DNA of 64,000 nt from Corynespora cassiicola (taxonomy: Eukaryota > Ascomycota > Dothideomycetes > Pleosporales > Corynesporascaceae): the NCBI GenBank assembly GCA_022059125.1, contig JAEUWY010000004.1, forward strand, positions 4,464,001 to 4,528,000. Direction: 5' to 3'. Under the pieces are notes generated by a model. That model worked only from the letters and a program-made list of their open reading frames with translations, did not search any database and had not been told where the DNA came from. Position numbers and translations under genes: made by a program. Every line of letters starts with the position of its first letter. Position 1 is the stretch's first letter. Below, one piece after another: positions 53,588 through 64,000 of this stretch.

Positions 53588-54742
53588 CTACCGTGGAATC
53601 CAGATGTGGTCAAAAAAATAGTCTTCGCTATCAGAAAGCTCCTCTCCGCCCTGGAATGAGAACTCTTCGCCATTAGTCACGGACTCTTCGCTCTCGGGAA
53701 GAAACTCTTCGAGGTCAAAGTCGCTCACGGATGGCGAAGGCAACGTTCGAAGTCCCCATGATAGTCTTGCAGGATCAGTATCCAACAGTTTCAACGAGGC
53801 GTCTTAAGAGATGCTTGTGAGTGCTGCTGGGAACAGCAACTCACCCTCTCATCCTCATAATCTCGCACCACATGCGCACGTGTGCCTCGTACTGCTTCTC
53901 CAGGTTGCCCTTGCCTTCGAAGCCATCTTTACCCATGAAGACCTCGCGAGGCTCGGACTTACCAAAGTCTCGTCCTGTCTTCAGGCTACGCCACAATGCT
54001 CGAATCACGTCCCGTGCCTCTTCAAAGTCCAGTTCCTCGTCTTGGGCTGCTTCTCCACCGTTGAGACTGTCATCCCTGCCCACATTATGAGAGCTGCCAT
54101 CATCCTCGGGAGCCCCAATTGTCGTGGTGATGCAAACGACAACGCCCGGCGAGGGAATGATGGCAGCCTGGGTACCTTGGCGCGCACTTCGAATGTCACC
54201 AAAGCGGATAGTGAATTGTCCGGCAGAGAATGTGTGGCCCTGGGGGATATTCAGGATGCTACGGAACTGCCAGAGCGGAGCCCACGTGTTCACCAGCAGC
54301 TGGAAATGCGATTCGATCTGTGGCTGTGGGATGGATATGATTGCGTCTGGGTTTGCGGGGCCGTGGTTGCTGGGCTGCTCTGGGGGAGGCGTGTGGATAT
54401 AGCACCAAGTGCGCTGCTGGCTCAAGTACGAGACATGGAGGAGGTGCTGATACGAGGTCGGGGGCGGGGGAGGGGGCTCGGTGCTGGGCCCATCGTCGTC
54501 ATCGTACGCCTTGGTCGGAGGCGGATTGTGCGAGCGGAGCAGTCGATGGTGGATGTTCCAGGAGTTTTGGCGTGACGCGAATTTGAACTGCGACTCTATG
54601 CTGGTGATGAGGGTAGTCACCCATTGCATGGAGATTTCAGGGTTGTTCCCCGGGTTGGGTATGAAGAACAACCTGGGCTCGATTAGCGCATGGACGCAGT
54701 AGCAGTGGTGCCGTGGGGGTGGCCACACCCGCTGTACTTCAT
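53588..54742 (-). CDS. med20: Mediator complex subunit 20 (Med20/Srb2)
   Basis: Three exons (54729-54742, 53845-54672, 53588-53765) give about 339 aa. The 14-nt first coding exon supplies MKYSG, which splices to LFFIPNPGNNPEISMQWVTT, the Med20 start. Later tracts that fit the family are WCYIHTPPPE, SHFQLLVNTWAPLWQFRSIL and FTIRFGDIRSARQGTQAAII. Med20 sits in the Mediator head with Med18 and relays activator signals to Pol II. Reading through the last donor would stop at MRMRG; using GTGAGT and the CTGCAAG acceptor keeps phase and adds about 59 acidic residues ending FFDHIWIPR. I prefer the spliced version because the added exon is coding-like and in phase, but both ends are possible. Confidence 0.85.
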
Positions 54743-55391
54743 GGTGACGGTGGAGGAGTCGGGCGTCGGGGACGGTTGCTCGCAGCTGACACGCGCAGAA
54801 GCCGTGCGGACGGTGATCGCGGTGAAGGTGCTTAGGTAAGCGCGTTGCTCTTGGAAAGCATCGACGTGGGCATTGTACCCGTGGTGCTGAGAGGCACGAC
54901 AAAGACCGACGCCCGCTCTCGACGCGATGTTCGCCGCTGCGCGCCAGGCGAGGGATTGGCGATGAGGCCGGGGCTGATGCGCGCAAGGGTGCGCCTGCTA
55001 AGAGACGCTAAATATGCACAACGCGCGTCGGCGGCTCCTTGGACTGCTTATCGATAATGCAGTCTCCCGGAGGCGTCAGGTCTGGTCCCAGGGCCGGGTT
55101 CTGGCGTTGCGATCCCCTATCGCTCTCTGACACTCTTTCGTTCCTTTTTGGCCTCGAGTATTTCTGTCCGTCCTTCCCTTTGCCTTCTTTCGATTTCCAT
55201 TGATCGTATTCACGGCCCTGTAGCTCTCCCCGGGCATCCGCATTCGCTGTATAGCTTCGGTCTCTACCTCCTTTCGTCTGACGTCGTTCGGGCTCGACTT
55301 TTCGGGATTCAAGAGCTCACGGCGACCCAAGCATTGTCTTCTTCTCCTGTATAAATGACACATTTCTGCTAGAGCTTCCAAATTCAACATC
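54743..55391. promoter_or_regulatory. Divergent promoter region (MED20 / GH47 mannosidase)
   Basis: A 649-bp gap between divergent start codons. Open frames crossing it start without ATG or have no domain. No specific site is claimed. Confidence 0.45.
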
Positions 55392-57283
55392 ATGACTGTT
55401 CTCATCCGTCGCTCACTTGCACTTATAATATCAGCAACTTTCCTTTTCCTTGCTTTCCGACAGCTATACACAACAGATGTGTTCCCACCACCGAGCGGGA
55501 CCTCATCCCTACAGCTAAAGAACCCCATAAGATGGAAAGATCTACCGCAGAGATACCCCGTCACATCCATCATACCACTACCCACGGGAACGGCCCTACC
55601 CATACCCAAGATCCAGCACGAGTTTGGAGTCGAGACGGAACACAACCGAGAACAGAGGAAGAGGAGGCAGGCGGCAGTGAAGGAGGTTTTTCTGCACTCG
55701 TGGGAGGGATACAAAAACCATGCTTGGCTACAGGATGAGGTCACGCCAGTGACTGGTGGATACAAGAACAGTTTTGGGCGCCGCGGCGCTACGTTGGTGG
55801 ATGCGCTGGATACACTCGCTATCATGGGGCTCGACGATGAGTTCAAGAAGGCTCTCAAGGGGTTGAAGAAAATCGATTTTACTACCACCGCCGAGCCCCG
55901 GGTCAATCTCTTTGAGACGACGATTCGGTACCTGGGTGGTCTTTTGAGCGCATACGATGTGACAGATGGAAAGCACCATGTTCTCCTCGACAAGGCTGCT
56001 GAATTGGGAGATATGCTTTATTGTGCTTTTGATACCCCTAACCGAATGCCAATCACCCGATGGGACTGGGAGAAGTATGTCTTCCGATTCTTTGCCCAGA
56101 CAACATTCACTAATTCCAGTTCAGTGGCGCACTCAATGGCGAGCAAAAAGCTCCAGCTCAGGCACTGAGTGCGGAGCTCGGTAGCCTGAGTCTCGAGTTC
56201 ACACGGTTGTCCCAGCTCACAGGAGACCCAAAGTATTATGACGCCGTCCAGAGAATTACCAACACATTCGAAGAACACCAGAACGAAACCACCATCCCCG
56301 GCCTCTTCCCTGTCCTCATCAATGCCCGTCACGAATCTTTTAGCGCGGATCGCACCTTTACCTTTGGCGGCATGTCCGACTCACTGTACGAATATTTCCC
56401 GAAGCAATACCTCCTGTTGGGAGGCCTAGTATCGCAATACCAAACCCTATACGAGCGCGCCATCGAGGCCGCAAAGAAGCACCTCTTTTTCCGCCCGCTT
56501 AACCCCCAGAACCAAGACATCCTCGTCTCCGGCACCGTCCGCCTCAACGCTGCCGACTTCCTCAAGCTCGAGCCCGAAGGCCAGCATCTGTCCTGCTTTG
56601 CCGGCGGCATGGTGGGCCTGGCTGCGCAAATGTTCAACCGTACCGCCGACCTCGATGTCGCGCGCCGACTGGTCGATGGCTGCATTTGGGCCTACGATAG
56701 CACGCCTACAGGCATCATGCCAGAGAACTTTCGCGCCCTGCCGTGCGAAGACCTAAATGATTGTGAGTGGAACGAGGAGCGGTGGCACCAAGCCGTCCTA
56801 GAAGAAGGAGGGTTCGCGCGCACGTTTGATGCGAAGCGCATCATTCGAGAGGATGGGCTGCCCGAGGGCTTCACGCGCATTGGAGATCGGAGGTTTTTGC
56901 TGCGGTATGGTATTCCCTATCATTTCACCAAGCCTTAAGTACAAAACTGACCCCTGTAATCTAGCCCTGAGGCTATTGAATCTATCTTCATCCTCTATCG
57001 CATCACGGGCGATACCACCCTGCAGGACGCCGCTTGGCGCATGTTCTCCGCCATCTCCAACCATACCCGCTCCGAGTTTGCGTCCTCAGCCATTGCCGAT
57101 GTAACCTGTCCGCCAGACCAGGAGACCGAGAAGCTGGATGAGTGTGAGAGTTTCTGGATGGCAGAGACGTTGAAATACTTTTACCTGATATTTTCCGAGC
57201 CTGAGCTTGTGAGCTTGGATGAGTGGGTTTTCAACACTGAGGCGCATCCCCTAAAGAGGACGTTGAATGTCAATTTATCATAG
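55392..57283 (+). CDS. Class I alpha-1,2-mannosidase (GH47), type II membrane protein
   Basis: Three exons (55392-56074, 56125-56904, 56965-57283) give about 593 aa. A single N-terminal hydrophobic anchor (RRSLALIISATFLFLAFRQL) indicates a type II ER/Golgi protein. GH47 blocks are all present: NSFGRRGATLVDALDTLAIM, LFETTIRYLGGLLSAYD, LGSLSLEFTRLSQLTGDPKY, GGMSDSLYEYFPKQYLLLGG, HLSCFAGGMVGL, LRPEAIESIFILYRITGD and a C-terminal NTEAHPL (Ca-binding Thr region). It trims alpha-1,2-mannose from N-glycans. Intron 2 is supported because splicing rebuilds LRPEAIES. Whether it is the ER Mns1 type, an EDEM-like or a Golgi enzyme cannot be settled; the intact catalytic blocks suggest an active enzyme. 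Confidence 0.94.
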
Positions 57284-58548
57284 CGAAAAGGCATATAAAA
57301 AACTGGTGAATGCTTAAGTAACCTTGAGGTCTCTAATAGAAAAGGGCGATGGGTCTACATACCTGGATTGTACTAAAGCCACGAGCGTTGCTAGAAAATA
57401 GGCTGGGAATAATACTGAGCAGGCGTTTGGAACAATAACACTCCCTGAATACATGTCTTAAGAACATCTTTAAAAAATATTTCACTTAGGTACAAACGGG
57501 AAAAAAAGGCTGCTCGCAAAGGTAAACGCACCGATAACTAGGTCTTGTTGGAGTAGGGGAAGCGTTGCATCCGAGAGGGGGAAAATAAAAGAACCTGTTT
57601 TTTCCGTCCTAGGATCATGAATACATTGACTTGTCTGTTTTTTCGAGTTGAGAATTTGCGTAAGATCGTGTCATGCGTTGTACGCCTCAAAACGTTGGGG
57701 TGGAGAGCTCAGGTTTGATTGTTGACCCCTACGAGCCACTGAACATATGCTCACCAAATTTGCCATATACCTCGACATAAAGGAGTTATGCCATCAAAAC
57801 TCTATGCATCACACTTCGATTGAGCCTCCGACCTTGTTCATGATGGATCAACCAATATGATCAAGATGCTCGGATCGAAGCTCTATATCTGCACAACGTC
57901 GTAGCACAAACCTAGGTTGATGGAGATGTTCTTTTGCCGTTCTGATGATTTAGGAGTCGTCCCCAACAGCAGTGATGTCGTCATCTCTTTGCTGCCCGAT
58001 TAGATTTCTTTTCCCCATTTGCTCTACTACGAGCATATGCGGGTCTCGAAAAAAACACCAGCCAACTCTTCTCCAAACCTCCCAGGTCGTACCTAGTGTG
58101 AGATATTCATTTCGCTAATCAAATATCTCTCACTAGCCGTGGGAAGTCTGAGCGTGGTATCCTCCCGTATTAGAGGGTGGAGCGCCTACTTTTTCCTAAA
58201 TTGTCGAGGCCATATGATAAAAAGAATAATTTTTATGAGAGCGCCCGTCTTCTTGTAAGCTTACTGAAGCTATAAACCAATCGTGATGAACTTGAAGTAT
58301 CTTCCACATGGTTATTTTTGAATCGAAAGCGCAAAAGCTGCATATCATAAGAGAATCAAAATGCCCTGCGGTCTGGCTTCATGCCAAAACACATCAGATC
58401 TTCGATTTTCAAATGAATACCCCAGACTTGTTGCTATATAATCCAGAAGGTGGAATGCCGATTGTGAATATTGTTGTTGTGTAAATTTGATAGTTTCCTG
58501 GCCATTAAGGCAGCTTATCCTAGGCCATTTGTGTTTGAATCAATGTAA
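57284..58548. other. AT-rich gene-free island
   Basis: Visibly AT-richer than the core regions, with no open frame of note on either strand. Could be a decayed repeat, but no terminal repeat, transposase relic or target-site duplication was recognised. Confidence 0.5.
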
Positions 58549-59155
58549 TTAAACGCAGACAGTGTTAGAATTGCATTCTCGCTGTAATCGCCCTTTAAGC
58601 AGATTGTGGGTCAACCAGCTAAGAAGACCTGCTATCAGAAGACCCCATGCTATATTTCGGAGTATAATGAATGCGGGGTGCGTTGATGTTATATTTCCCA
58701 CCAGTATTGGAATAATGATACCGGCTGTCGCGAATACGCTTTGATATTCATCGCATATATTGCATATATAAAGTCCAGTCACCGAGGAACAGTACATTGT
58801 GCTGACGAAAAGTATCTCCGGGTACGATAAAGAGGTATATGGACTGCAATCATCAACAAGCTCCTAGAAAACTTAGCCTCCGCTCCATTTTAATACACTT
58901 ATCTATTTGGGTCGTGCCGGATTGCGGTTCATTACCTACCAATGATGATGATATCCAGTATATCGAAATAAAGCCAACAACGGCCAAAAAATAACGAATG
59001 CTCCCCCAAATTTTACTAGAAATTTGTGGGTATTGACCAGTGCAACCTGAATTTGGGAATTGTGAAACTTTATTAATGCAGGAATGATCATTTCGCTCCA
59101 TTCCCAGTGATGAAGTCATGATGTTAAGTTCGAGGGTATTTGAGAATTTCGGCAT
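58549..59155 (-). CDS. Small multi-pass membrane protein, unknown (two exons)
   Basis: Two exons (58940-59155, 58549-58863) join in phase 0 with a 76-nt intron (GTAGGT...CTAG) to 176 aa. The downstream exon is open from ELVDDCSPYTSLSYPEILF onward, immediately after the acceptor. Three or four hydrophobic segments are visible: YFLAVVGFISIYWISSS, the weaker ILFVSTMYCSSVTGLYI, AGIIIPILVG and FIILRNIAWGLLIAGLLSWL. The N-terminus is hydrophilic. I recognise no family. It is head-to-head with another orphan membrane-protein gene (start codons 584 bp apart). The gene model is inferred from phase and coherent membrane segments. Confidence 0.6.
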
Positions 59156-59738
59156 AAAAATCTAAAAAGTCACTGCTAGGTTACAAGAGCTTGAATGAAG
59201 TGATTTGCGTTTTTGCAGTTGAGATATGATGAAGAAGGCTGAATCGAGGCTGATCGGAAGTTGACTGATAATGCCTATCAGGCTGACTTTTATCAATGAG
59301 AAGAATTCAGCCCCTCCATTTTTACCGATCAAGAATTCTCAAAGAGTGCAGTCATATCAGCGTTACGCCAATCGTGGCGAGCCACGTTCCACACATCCTG
59401 GACAGAGCAAGTCAGCCTTGTCCGCTCACCGGCATGCATCACATGTGCTCGTGCATGTCTTTTCTTGAAAAAAGCGGCTGTGCAACGAGGCAAAAACTGG
59501 AAGCTAGGCGATTAGGTCCGACCGGTCCCCAGTCCGATGCTCTACCCTAGAACTTGATCTTCAATGTCCCCCGGGAATACACAAGCAACAAACTCATTGC
59601 AAAAGAATCACTGATTTCTAGCAAAGGAGGATGGAGATACCGAAATGTATGAAGATTTAAATTTATACTCCGAACGAGTTTTGACGAAATTTTGCAGTAG
59701 CCAGACAGAACCATACCGGGAGAGATGATGATTTAAGC
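59156..59738. promoter_or_regulatory. Divergent region between two membrane-protein genes
   Basis: Separates the head-to-head pair, so probably contains both promoters. Part of it (about 59520-59550) resembles a tRNA D-arm on the minus strand but does not fold into a tRNA. Confidence 0.4.
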
Positions 59739-61022
59739 ATGACCATCAATGACGGAGGGAATGGTGATGGCGATGATCCAAATATTGAATCTACCACCAT
59801 TCTCCATTCTAATCGCAGCCAAGGAGCTGGTGGTTTCATGATATCTACTTCTCGGGGCGGCTCTTCTGCCGAAGACTGTCACAAGCACGAAGGCGGCAGG
59901 GGCGGAGGCGAAGACACCAGCCCTGGTGGTGCGACCTGTTCGGCAAATGATGGATCCAAATCCTCCATCGGCGGAAATCGCCCCAAGAGCTTCATCACTA
60001 CTGGGGACCCTTGGGAGGACACTTGCGAGAACAAATGTTCTATTAGGGTCAGTTCATTGGATTCGAGCTACAGCCATAGCCATCGTTGCAACAGTGTAAG
60101 TGGCACATGAAATTATATACTCAAGATCCTAATTCACTGAACATATCGTCAGCAGGGCGACAAGAAAAGCTTAACAGAGATCATTTTGGACGCTGGTGCC
60201 GAGGCAAAAAAATCCAGTGTCCCTATTGACCTTCTGGATAGCAACAACTACAACAACGACGCTTTTATAACCAAAGAAAACGCCAGAAATCTGCGTGTAA
60301 TAGATGCGTCTATTACCACTGACGAGTTCCAGAGCAATTGTATTAACAATGAAAGCACGTCTCCGCGTAGAGCCAATGGCTCATTCGACACTCATCATCA
60401 CCATAGCAACGCAAGTACATCGAACCCCCAACCAGATACTCTACTTGTGTCTAGTAACCAAACCTCTACATGTTGCGAAGACAATAGTATGATCCCCAGT
60501 AATACAGCTATTCGCTCAGCCCCCGTCGCCCAAAGCCAAGATAGGCACAGCCACGATCATGCCCAGGACATCGGTCCACCGCCCTTCATATCCGATGCCG
60601 CTTCTGAAACCGAGGGCTCCCAAAACCCCCGAAATCAACATGAGTCCAGTAAAACTGCATTGAATACCGCTTCTACCGAGCTCGCTATTAGTAGCTCTGG
60701 CGCAGTCGGATATGGACCAGTTGGCACAGAGCTTCAGCTCTGGGCAGAAGTCACAGGCGAGCCCCATAGCAGCAGCAGCGACATTCCAGACACAGAGAGC
60801 CTTGAACCACCGCGAGGACCAAAATGGGTGAGACCCAAGGCTCTTATATTGATCTCCGTTGTCTTTGTAACGACGCTCACTGTACCTGCTGTATTGGTTG
60901 GCATAAAAGATGGTAATATTGCAGCCGGCATGACAACCATCAGCACCTTTGTCGCAATTCCAGTATCCGTTCTGACACTTATGACATTCTTGATATATAT
61001 TGGCCGTTTCAGGTTGGTATAA
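59739..61022 (+). CDS. Ser/Asn-rich protein with C-terminal membrane segments, unknown
   Basis: Two exons (59739-60095, 60156-61022) join in phase 0 to about 407 aa; the intron is GTAAGT...AGCAG. The first 320 residues are very polar (Ser, Asn, Thr, Gly, His), without signal peptide. Two hydrophobic segments close the protein: ALILISVVFVTTLTVPAVLV and FVAIPVSVLTLMTFLIYI, with a short linker. This fits a tail-anchored hairpin. No domain is recognised. It is the divergent partner of the gene at 58549-59155, which also ends in hydrophobic helices, so the two could act together, though only position supports this. Confidence 0.7.
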
Positions 61023-61622
61023 GAAGGAATGGTATGGCATCGTATGTATCTCCCTCCGCATATCCGGGCCATGTCATGATAGAAGCCGCATATGGACCTG
61101 AGAGGAAACTGGTCCGTCCTTGGAAGATACTGATATAATGTGGGCATAGGCGTTATATACCTTGAAGATAATGTAGGACAGCAAAAGGACCATTTTGCGC
61201 AGCTAACATGGATGCTTAGATCTAGGCGGTTAGTTTGCATGTTTTTATAAATTCTTCCCTTTTCCCTTAGACCGGCCCTCCCCACCCCCTGAGGGGTTTT
61301 TTGCCGGTGTGCTTACAACAGTGCACCGTACCCCACCCCTACCCCCAGAGTAGGCACATCAATTACATGGAATATTCTAAAATAAATACATATAATTCAA
61401 ATTGTTTCCTGTGAGCCGGTGATACATACGTTTGAAGTGCTACAATGAACTGCATATATACTTCCCGAGAGTTTCGCACCATATTGCCAGCTTGTGACAC
61501 CAGACACAATAAGAATTCCCCTTGCTCTCTTCAGGATCATCCGTCTCAAGAGAAAAATACCAGGAAAAAATTTCGCTATTCAGACTACAAAGAAACAAGC
61601 CTGCTGCCAAAAAGGCAAAAAA
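61023..61622. other. AT-rich intergenic region before the 5S rRNA gene
   Basis: No protein gene. It holds the T-run (seven T on the minus strand, A-run on the plus strand) that would end 5S transcription at its edge. Confidence 0.5.
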
Positions 61623-61623
61623 A
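61617..61623 (-). terminator. Pol III terminator of 5S rRNA (T-run)
   Basis: A run of seven T on the minus strand directly after the 5S 3' end, the normal Pol III stop signal. Confidence 0.8.
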
Positions 61624-61741
61624 CATACAACAGCGGGGATTCGCTGGTGGTCACCCACCCAACTACTAATCCGCCGGTACAGTGCTTAAGTTCAGCTGAG
61701 CGAACGGGAAGCTCTGATTTCACTGTCCTGTGGTCGTATGT
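61623..61741 (-). rRNA. 5S ribosomal RNA
   Basis: About 119 nt on the minus strand. The 5' end ACATACGACCACAGG and 3' end GTTGTATGT can form the nine-pair terminal helix. Internal blocks match fungal 5S: CAGAGCTTCCCGTTCGCTCA, GAACTTAAGCACTGTACC (box A region) and GTTGGGTGGGTGACCACC with GCGAATCCC (box C region). A T-run follows. All conserved parts look intact, so it is probably a functional dispersed copy rather than a relic. Pezizomycotina typically scatter 5S genes through the genome. Confidence 0.95.
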
Positions 61742-62043
61742 GGTGGGGAAGCCTCTTCTTTACATATATATATCCCATTGTCAAGCGGCGGGTGTAAAGT
61801 ACGAACAACATGTGGAGAAGCCCCGCGTTGCGACACGGGGATGAATTGAAAGTCTATGTCGGAACCGCGGAAAAGGCACGCTAAGTTTTTCACTTGGGAT
61901 CCAGGCGAGGAGATGGATCCCAGTCATCATATACACTTGCTGCGATCGAATAAAGTAAACGGGAGAAGGTCGGAGAGAGGTCCACAGCCCAATAACTCAT
62001 TCATCATACAATCCCCAACTCCTTGATCTCCAGCCCCGACGCC
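61742..62043. other. Gap between 5S rRNA and LOA1 genes
   Basis: Upstream flank of the 5S gene and 3' flank of the acyltransferase. Nothing recognised. Confidence 0.5.
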
Positions 62044-63296
62044 CTACCTCTTCCGACTCCCCCAAACTTTGACAAACTCAATCTTCGTCTCCACGCCCAA
62101 ATCCACCCTCTTGACCCTCCCTAACCTTGCCAGATCCTCACCCACGCGATCCAAAACCTTTCGCTCCTTCTGCGTCACCTCGTCCTCTTCCTCGGTATCC
62201 TCCCCATCAGCATCGCTGTCCTCATCCTTGACTCCGAATCCATCCCGCAAATGTGGGCTCTCGAAGATGTTCTCCTCGTAACCCGTTCCCCTCGCCGTGG
62301 CACCTTTCTTCTCTCCAATCGCATACGGCGTCTCTAGCGAATCGTTGTTGTACACATGCCGCGCAACGCGCACGCGCAGGGCATGGGTCGGCTTGCTGAG
62401 CAGCTTCCATATCCAGCCTGCCATATTGCCCGGCACCGGCGTCGTGATATCGCCTGGTGTATACCTCAAGCTAACAGGGTAGATCTTCGTCTTGGGATCC
62501 GCGGTGAGAAGCGCGGGGCTAAAAGGCAAGATACCTCGGCCGTTTGTCGTAGTGCACTCGGGGAACACGCAGATGATTGCGTTGGGGTTGCGGGCCTGCA
62601 GCTCCTTGAGCGTGGTCAGGGATTTGGAGGATGGGCTCTTAGGGGCTAGGCGGGGCGGCGCGAAGGCGAGGAGGATGGCGCTGAAGAGGGTTATGCGCTC
62701 AACCTTGCGGGTCGAGGGGTAGGCGCGGGTAAAGATGGGATGGAAGATGCCGGCCAGGTAGAGGGGATCGAGCGGGGAGGTAAAGGACGAGGCAATGATG
62801 GTGCCCGGATGGGGGAGGTAGTCGAGCTTGGAGCCGAGCTTTCTGTGGCAGAGAGTTAGTTTGCGATTGCATGGTGAGGAAGAAGAGTCTACTTTGTGGA
62901 GACGTACCCTCGTTTTACGCCGTCAACCTGCAAGTCTACCCACCACACGCCGGGAATGGCGAGAATGAGCCACAGCACGCATTTCCTCACAAACTGGCCC
63001 ACGGGCACCCACTCGAGGATCAAAAAGTAGAACGTGGACAGGAAGAAGACGGCGGGGGCCCGGATGAGGAAGAGGAGGGCGTGAACAGGGGCCCAGATGG
63101 GGCTGGTCGGTGGGGTGGGGACGGGCAAGAAGGGCGCAATGGCGGTGCCTGTATTACTCGGGCTGTCAGCTATCTTTTCTGTCCATCTGTCTGTCTGTCG
63201 TTTCCCATGTGCGCGCGTGGCGGGTTGTCCCATCAGGGAAAGCCGCGGGGCTGCTAGAGACGCACCTTTGTCGCGGAACTGTGAGTACTTCTCCAT
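62044..63296 (-). CDS. Lysophosphatidic acid acyltransferase-like protein (Loa1/Vps66 type)
   Basis: Three exons (63266-63296, 62908-63148, 62044-62842) give about 356 aa. The start MEKYSQFRDKGTAIAPFLPV is the fungal Loa1 N-terminus and spans intron 1. A hydrophobic stretch, HALLFLIRAPAVFFLSTFYF, anchors it. In the PlsC region, ASSFTSPLDPLYLAG replaces the usual HxxxxD block and FPECTTTNGRGILPFSPALL corresponds to the EGTTxNGR block. An Asp/Glu-rich segment lies near the C-terminus. Yeast Loa1 acylates lysophosphatidic acid at lipid droplets and the ER. The absence of a visible HxxxxD histidine is worth noting for mechanism but fits what I recall of this branch. The frame is open upstream, but 63296 fits the family start. 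Confidence 0.9.
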
Positions 63297-64000
63297 GACT
63301 TTTTGGGATGGCAGCGTCACCGGTCCATGGGGCGGAGGTCGAAGAGCTGGTCGGGCTGCTTGGGTGCGGCTGTCGGAGTGGCGAGGCTGTGGATTTATCG
63401 ACGGTGGCCCGGTGAGCAAGCAACGAGGTGCAGATGCGTGGCCCGAGTCATGCACGTTTGGCGAGGCATGTGAAATGCACAGGTCTGTGCAATGCCCTAG
63501 GCTGGATGGGGTAACCACGCGGAACCATCTACCTCCAGCTTCTTCTGCCCTACCAGTCCCAGATCTTGGTCTTAATACTGTACGTACAACTGTGGATATT
63601 TTTCGGCCCCGAGATTTCATACCTGTGAGATTGTTTTCAACACTATTGGTCAGCGTGGGCGCGGGGATACACGCCGAAAGTTGCCATGTCGCCGTCCGAA
63701 CAAACCAGAGCTGAATACCCATCTTACGTCGTTAGTGTCAGATAGTTCTTGATCTTGCAAATATGGAAAAGACAATCGATTAAGCTAAAAAAAAACTTAT
63801 AAAACTTCCAGCTCCGAAGACTAAGTATTCATTCTAAAGCCTATGCATCCGTGCATCTTCGACGACTTGAAGAAGTTCGAAAACGATTCAAACAAGCCGT
63901 AGCGATCGCCGCTCCCAATGCCTCTACGTAATTGCGGGCGTGGAATATTTCCATCTAGACCTTGAGCGCCTGAACAAAAATGAGGTTCAATCCGAGTGGC
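63297..64000. other. Upstream region of the LOA1-like gene to window end
   Basis: A minus-strand frame stays open upstream of the LOA1 start, but its sequence is not protein-like. No gene starts are supported before the window ends. Confidence 0.5.

Noticed and set aside
57284..58548. Possible decayed transposon in the AT-rich island
   Set aside because: No inverted or direct terminal repeats, target-site duplication or transposase fragment could be identified by eye.
59520..59560. tRNA D-arm-like sequence (GGTAGAGCATCGGAC) on the minus strand
   Set aside because: No T-arm (GTTCRA) follows at the right distance and no cloverleaf fits.
61440..61658. 72-codon minus-strand frame with signal-like hydrophobic start
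   Set aside because: Opens with GTG rather than ATG and its start overlaps the 3' part of the 5S rRNA gene.

Overview
The window is nuclear DNA of a filamentous ascomycete (Pezizomycotina). Dothideomycetes, probably Pleosporales, is my inference from protein style and accessory gene content. The evidence for a fungus is direct: 45-80 nt introns with GT(A/G)-type donors and CTAA/CTGA branch sites, single-copy yeast-type housekeeping genes, long untranslated regions, no operons, a HET-domain gene, and a dispersed 5S rRNA gene. I rebuilt 26 protein genes and one rRNA gene; exon boundaries come from splice signals, reading phase and protein continuity, and none has been tested against transcripts.

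Region 1 (1-20.4 kb) is core genome: an Ecl1-type zinc-binding protein, an EEF2 lysine methyltransferase-like protein, ribosomal protein eS24, the SWR1/YL1 subunit Vps72, a PUF-RRM RNA-binding protein, mRNA guanylyltransferase and the mitochondrial bc1 assembly chaperone Cbp3. Unusually long GC-rich gene-free stretches (1.7-2.3 kb) separate them.

Region 2 (20.7-36.7 kb) is more accessory and less GC-rich. It holds a PigL_N/HeLo-like plus ankyrin protein, a protein kinase with a Cys cluster at one end and a glycine-rich membrane helix at the other, two secreted cysteine-containing proteins, an orphan, and a HET-domain protein. MET2 and an ENT-family nucleoside transporter sit among them. The PigL_N/ankyrin, kinase and HET genes are the best candidates for a self/non-self or stress-signalling neighbourhood.

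Region 3 (37-57.3 kb) is core genome again and rich in transcription and chromatin genes: IWR1 (Pol II import), SGF73 (SAGA), ITC1 (ISWI) and MED20 (Mediator). ALG8 and a class I alpha-mannosidase (N-glycan building and trimming) and a four-RRM Nrd1-like protein lie between them. Several of these genes have extremely short first coding exons, and ITC1 has a GC-AG intron and micro-exons.

Region 4 (57.3-64 kb) opens with an AT-rich island carrying a head-to-head pair of unrecognised small membrane-protein genes and a complete-looking 5S rRNA gene. It closes with a LOA1/VPS66-type acyltransferase.

No CRISPR array, prophage, insertion sequence or intact transposon was seen.
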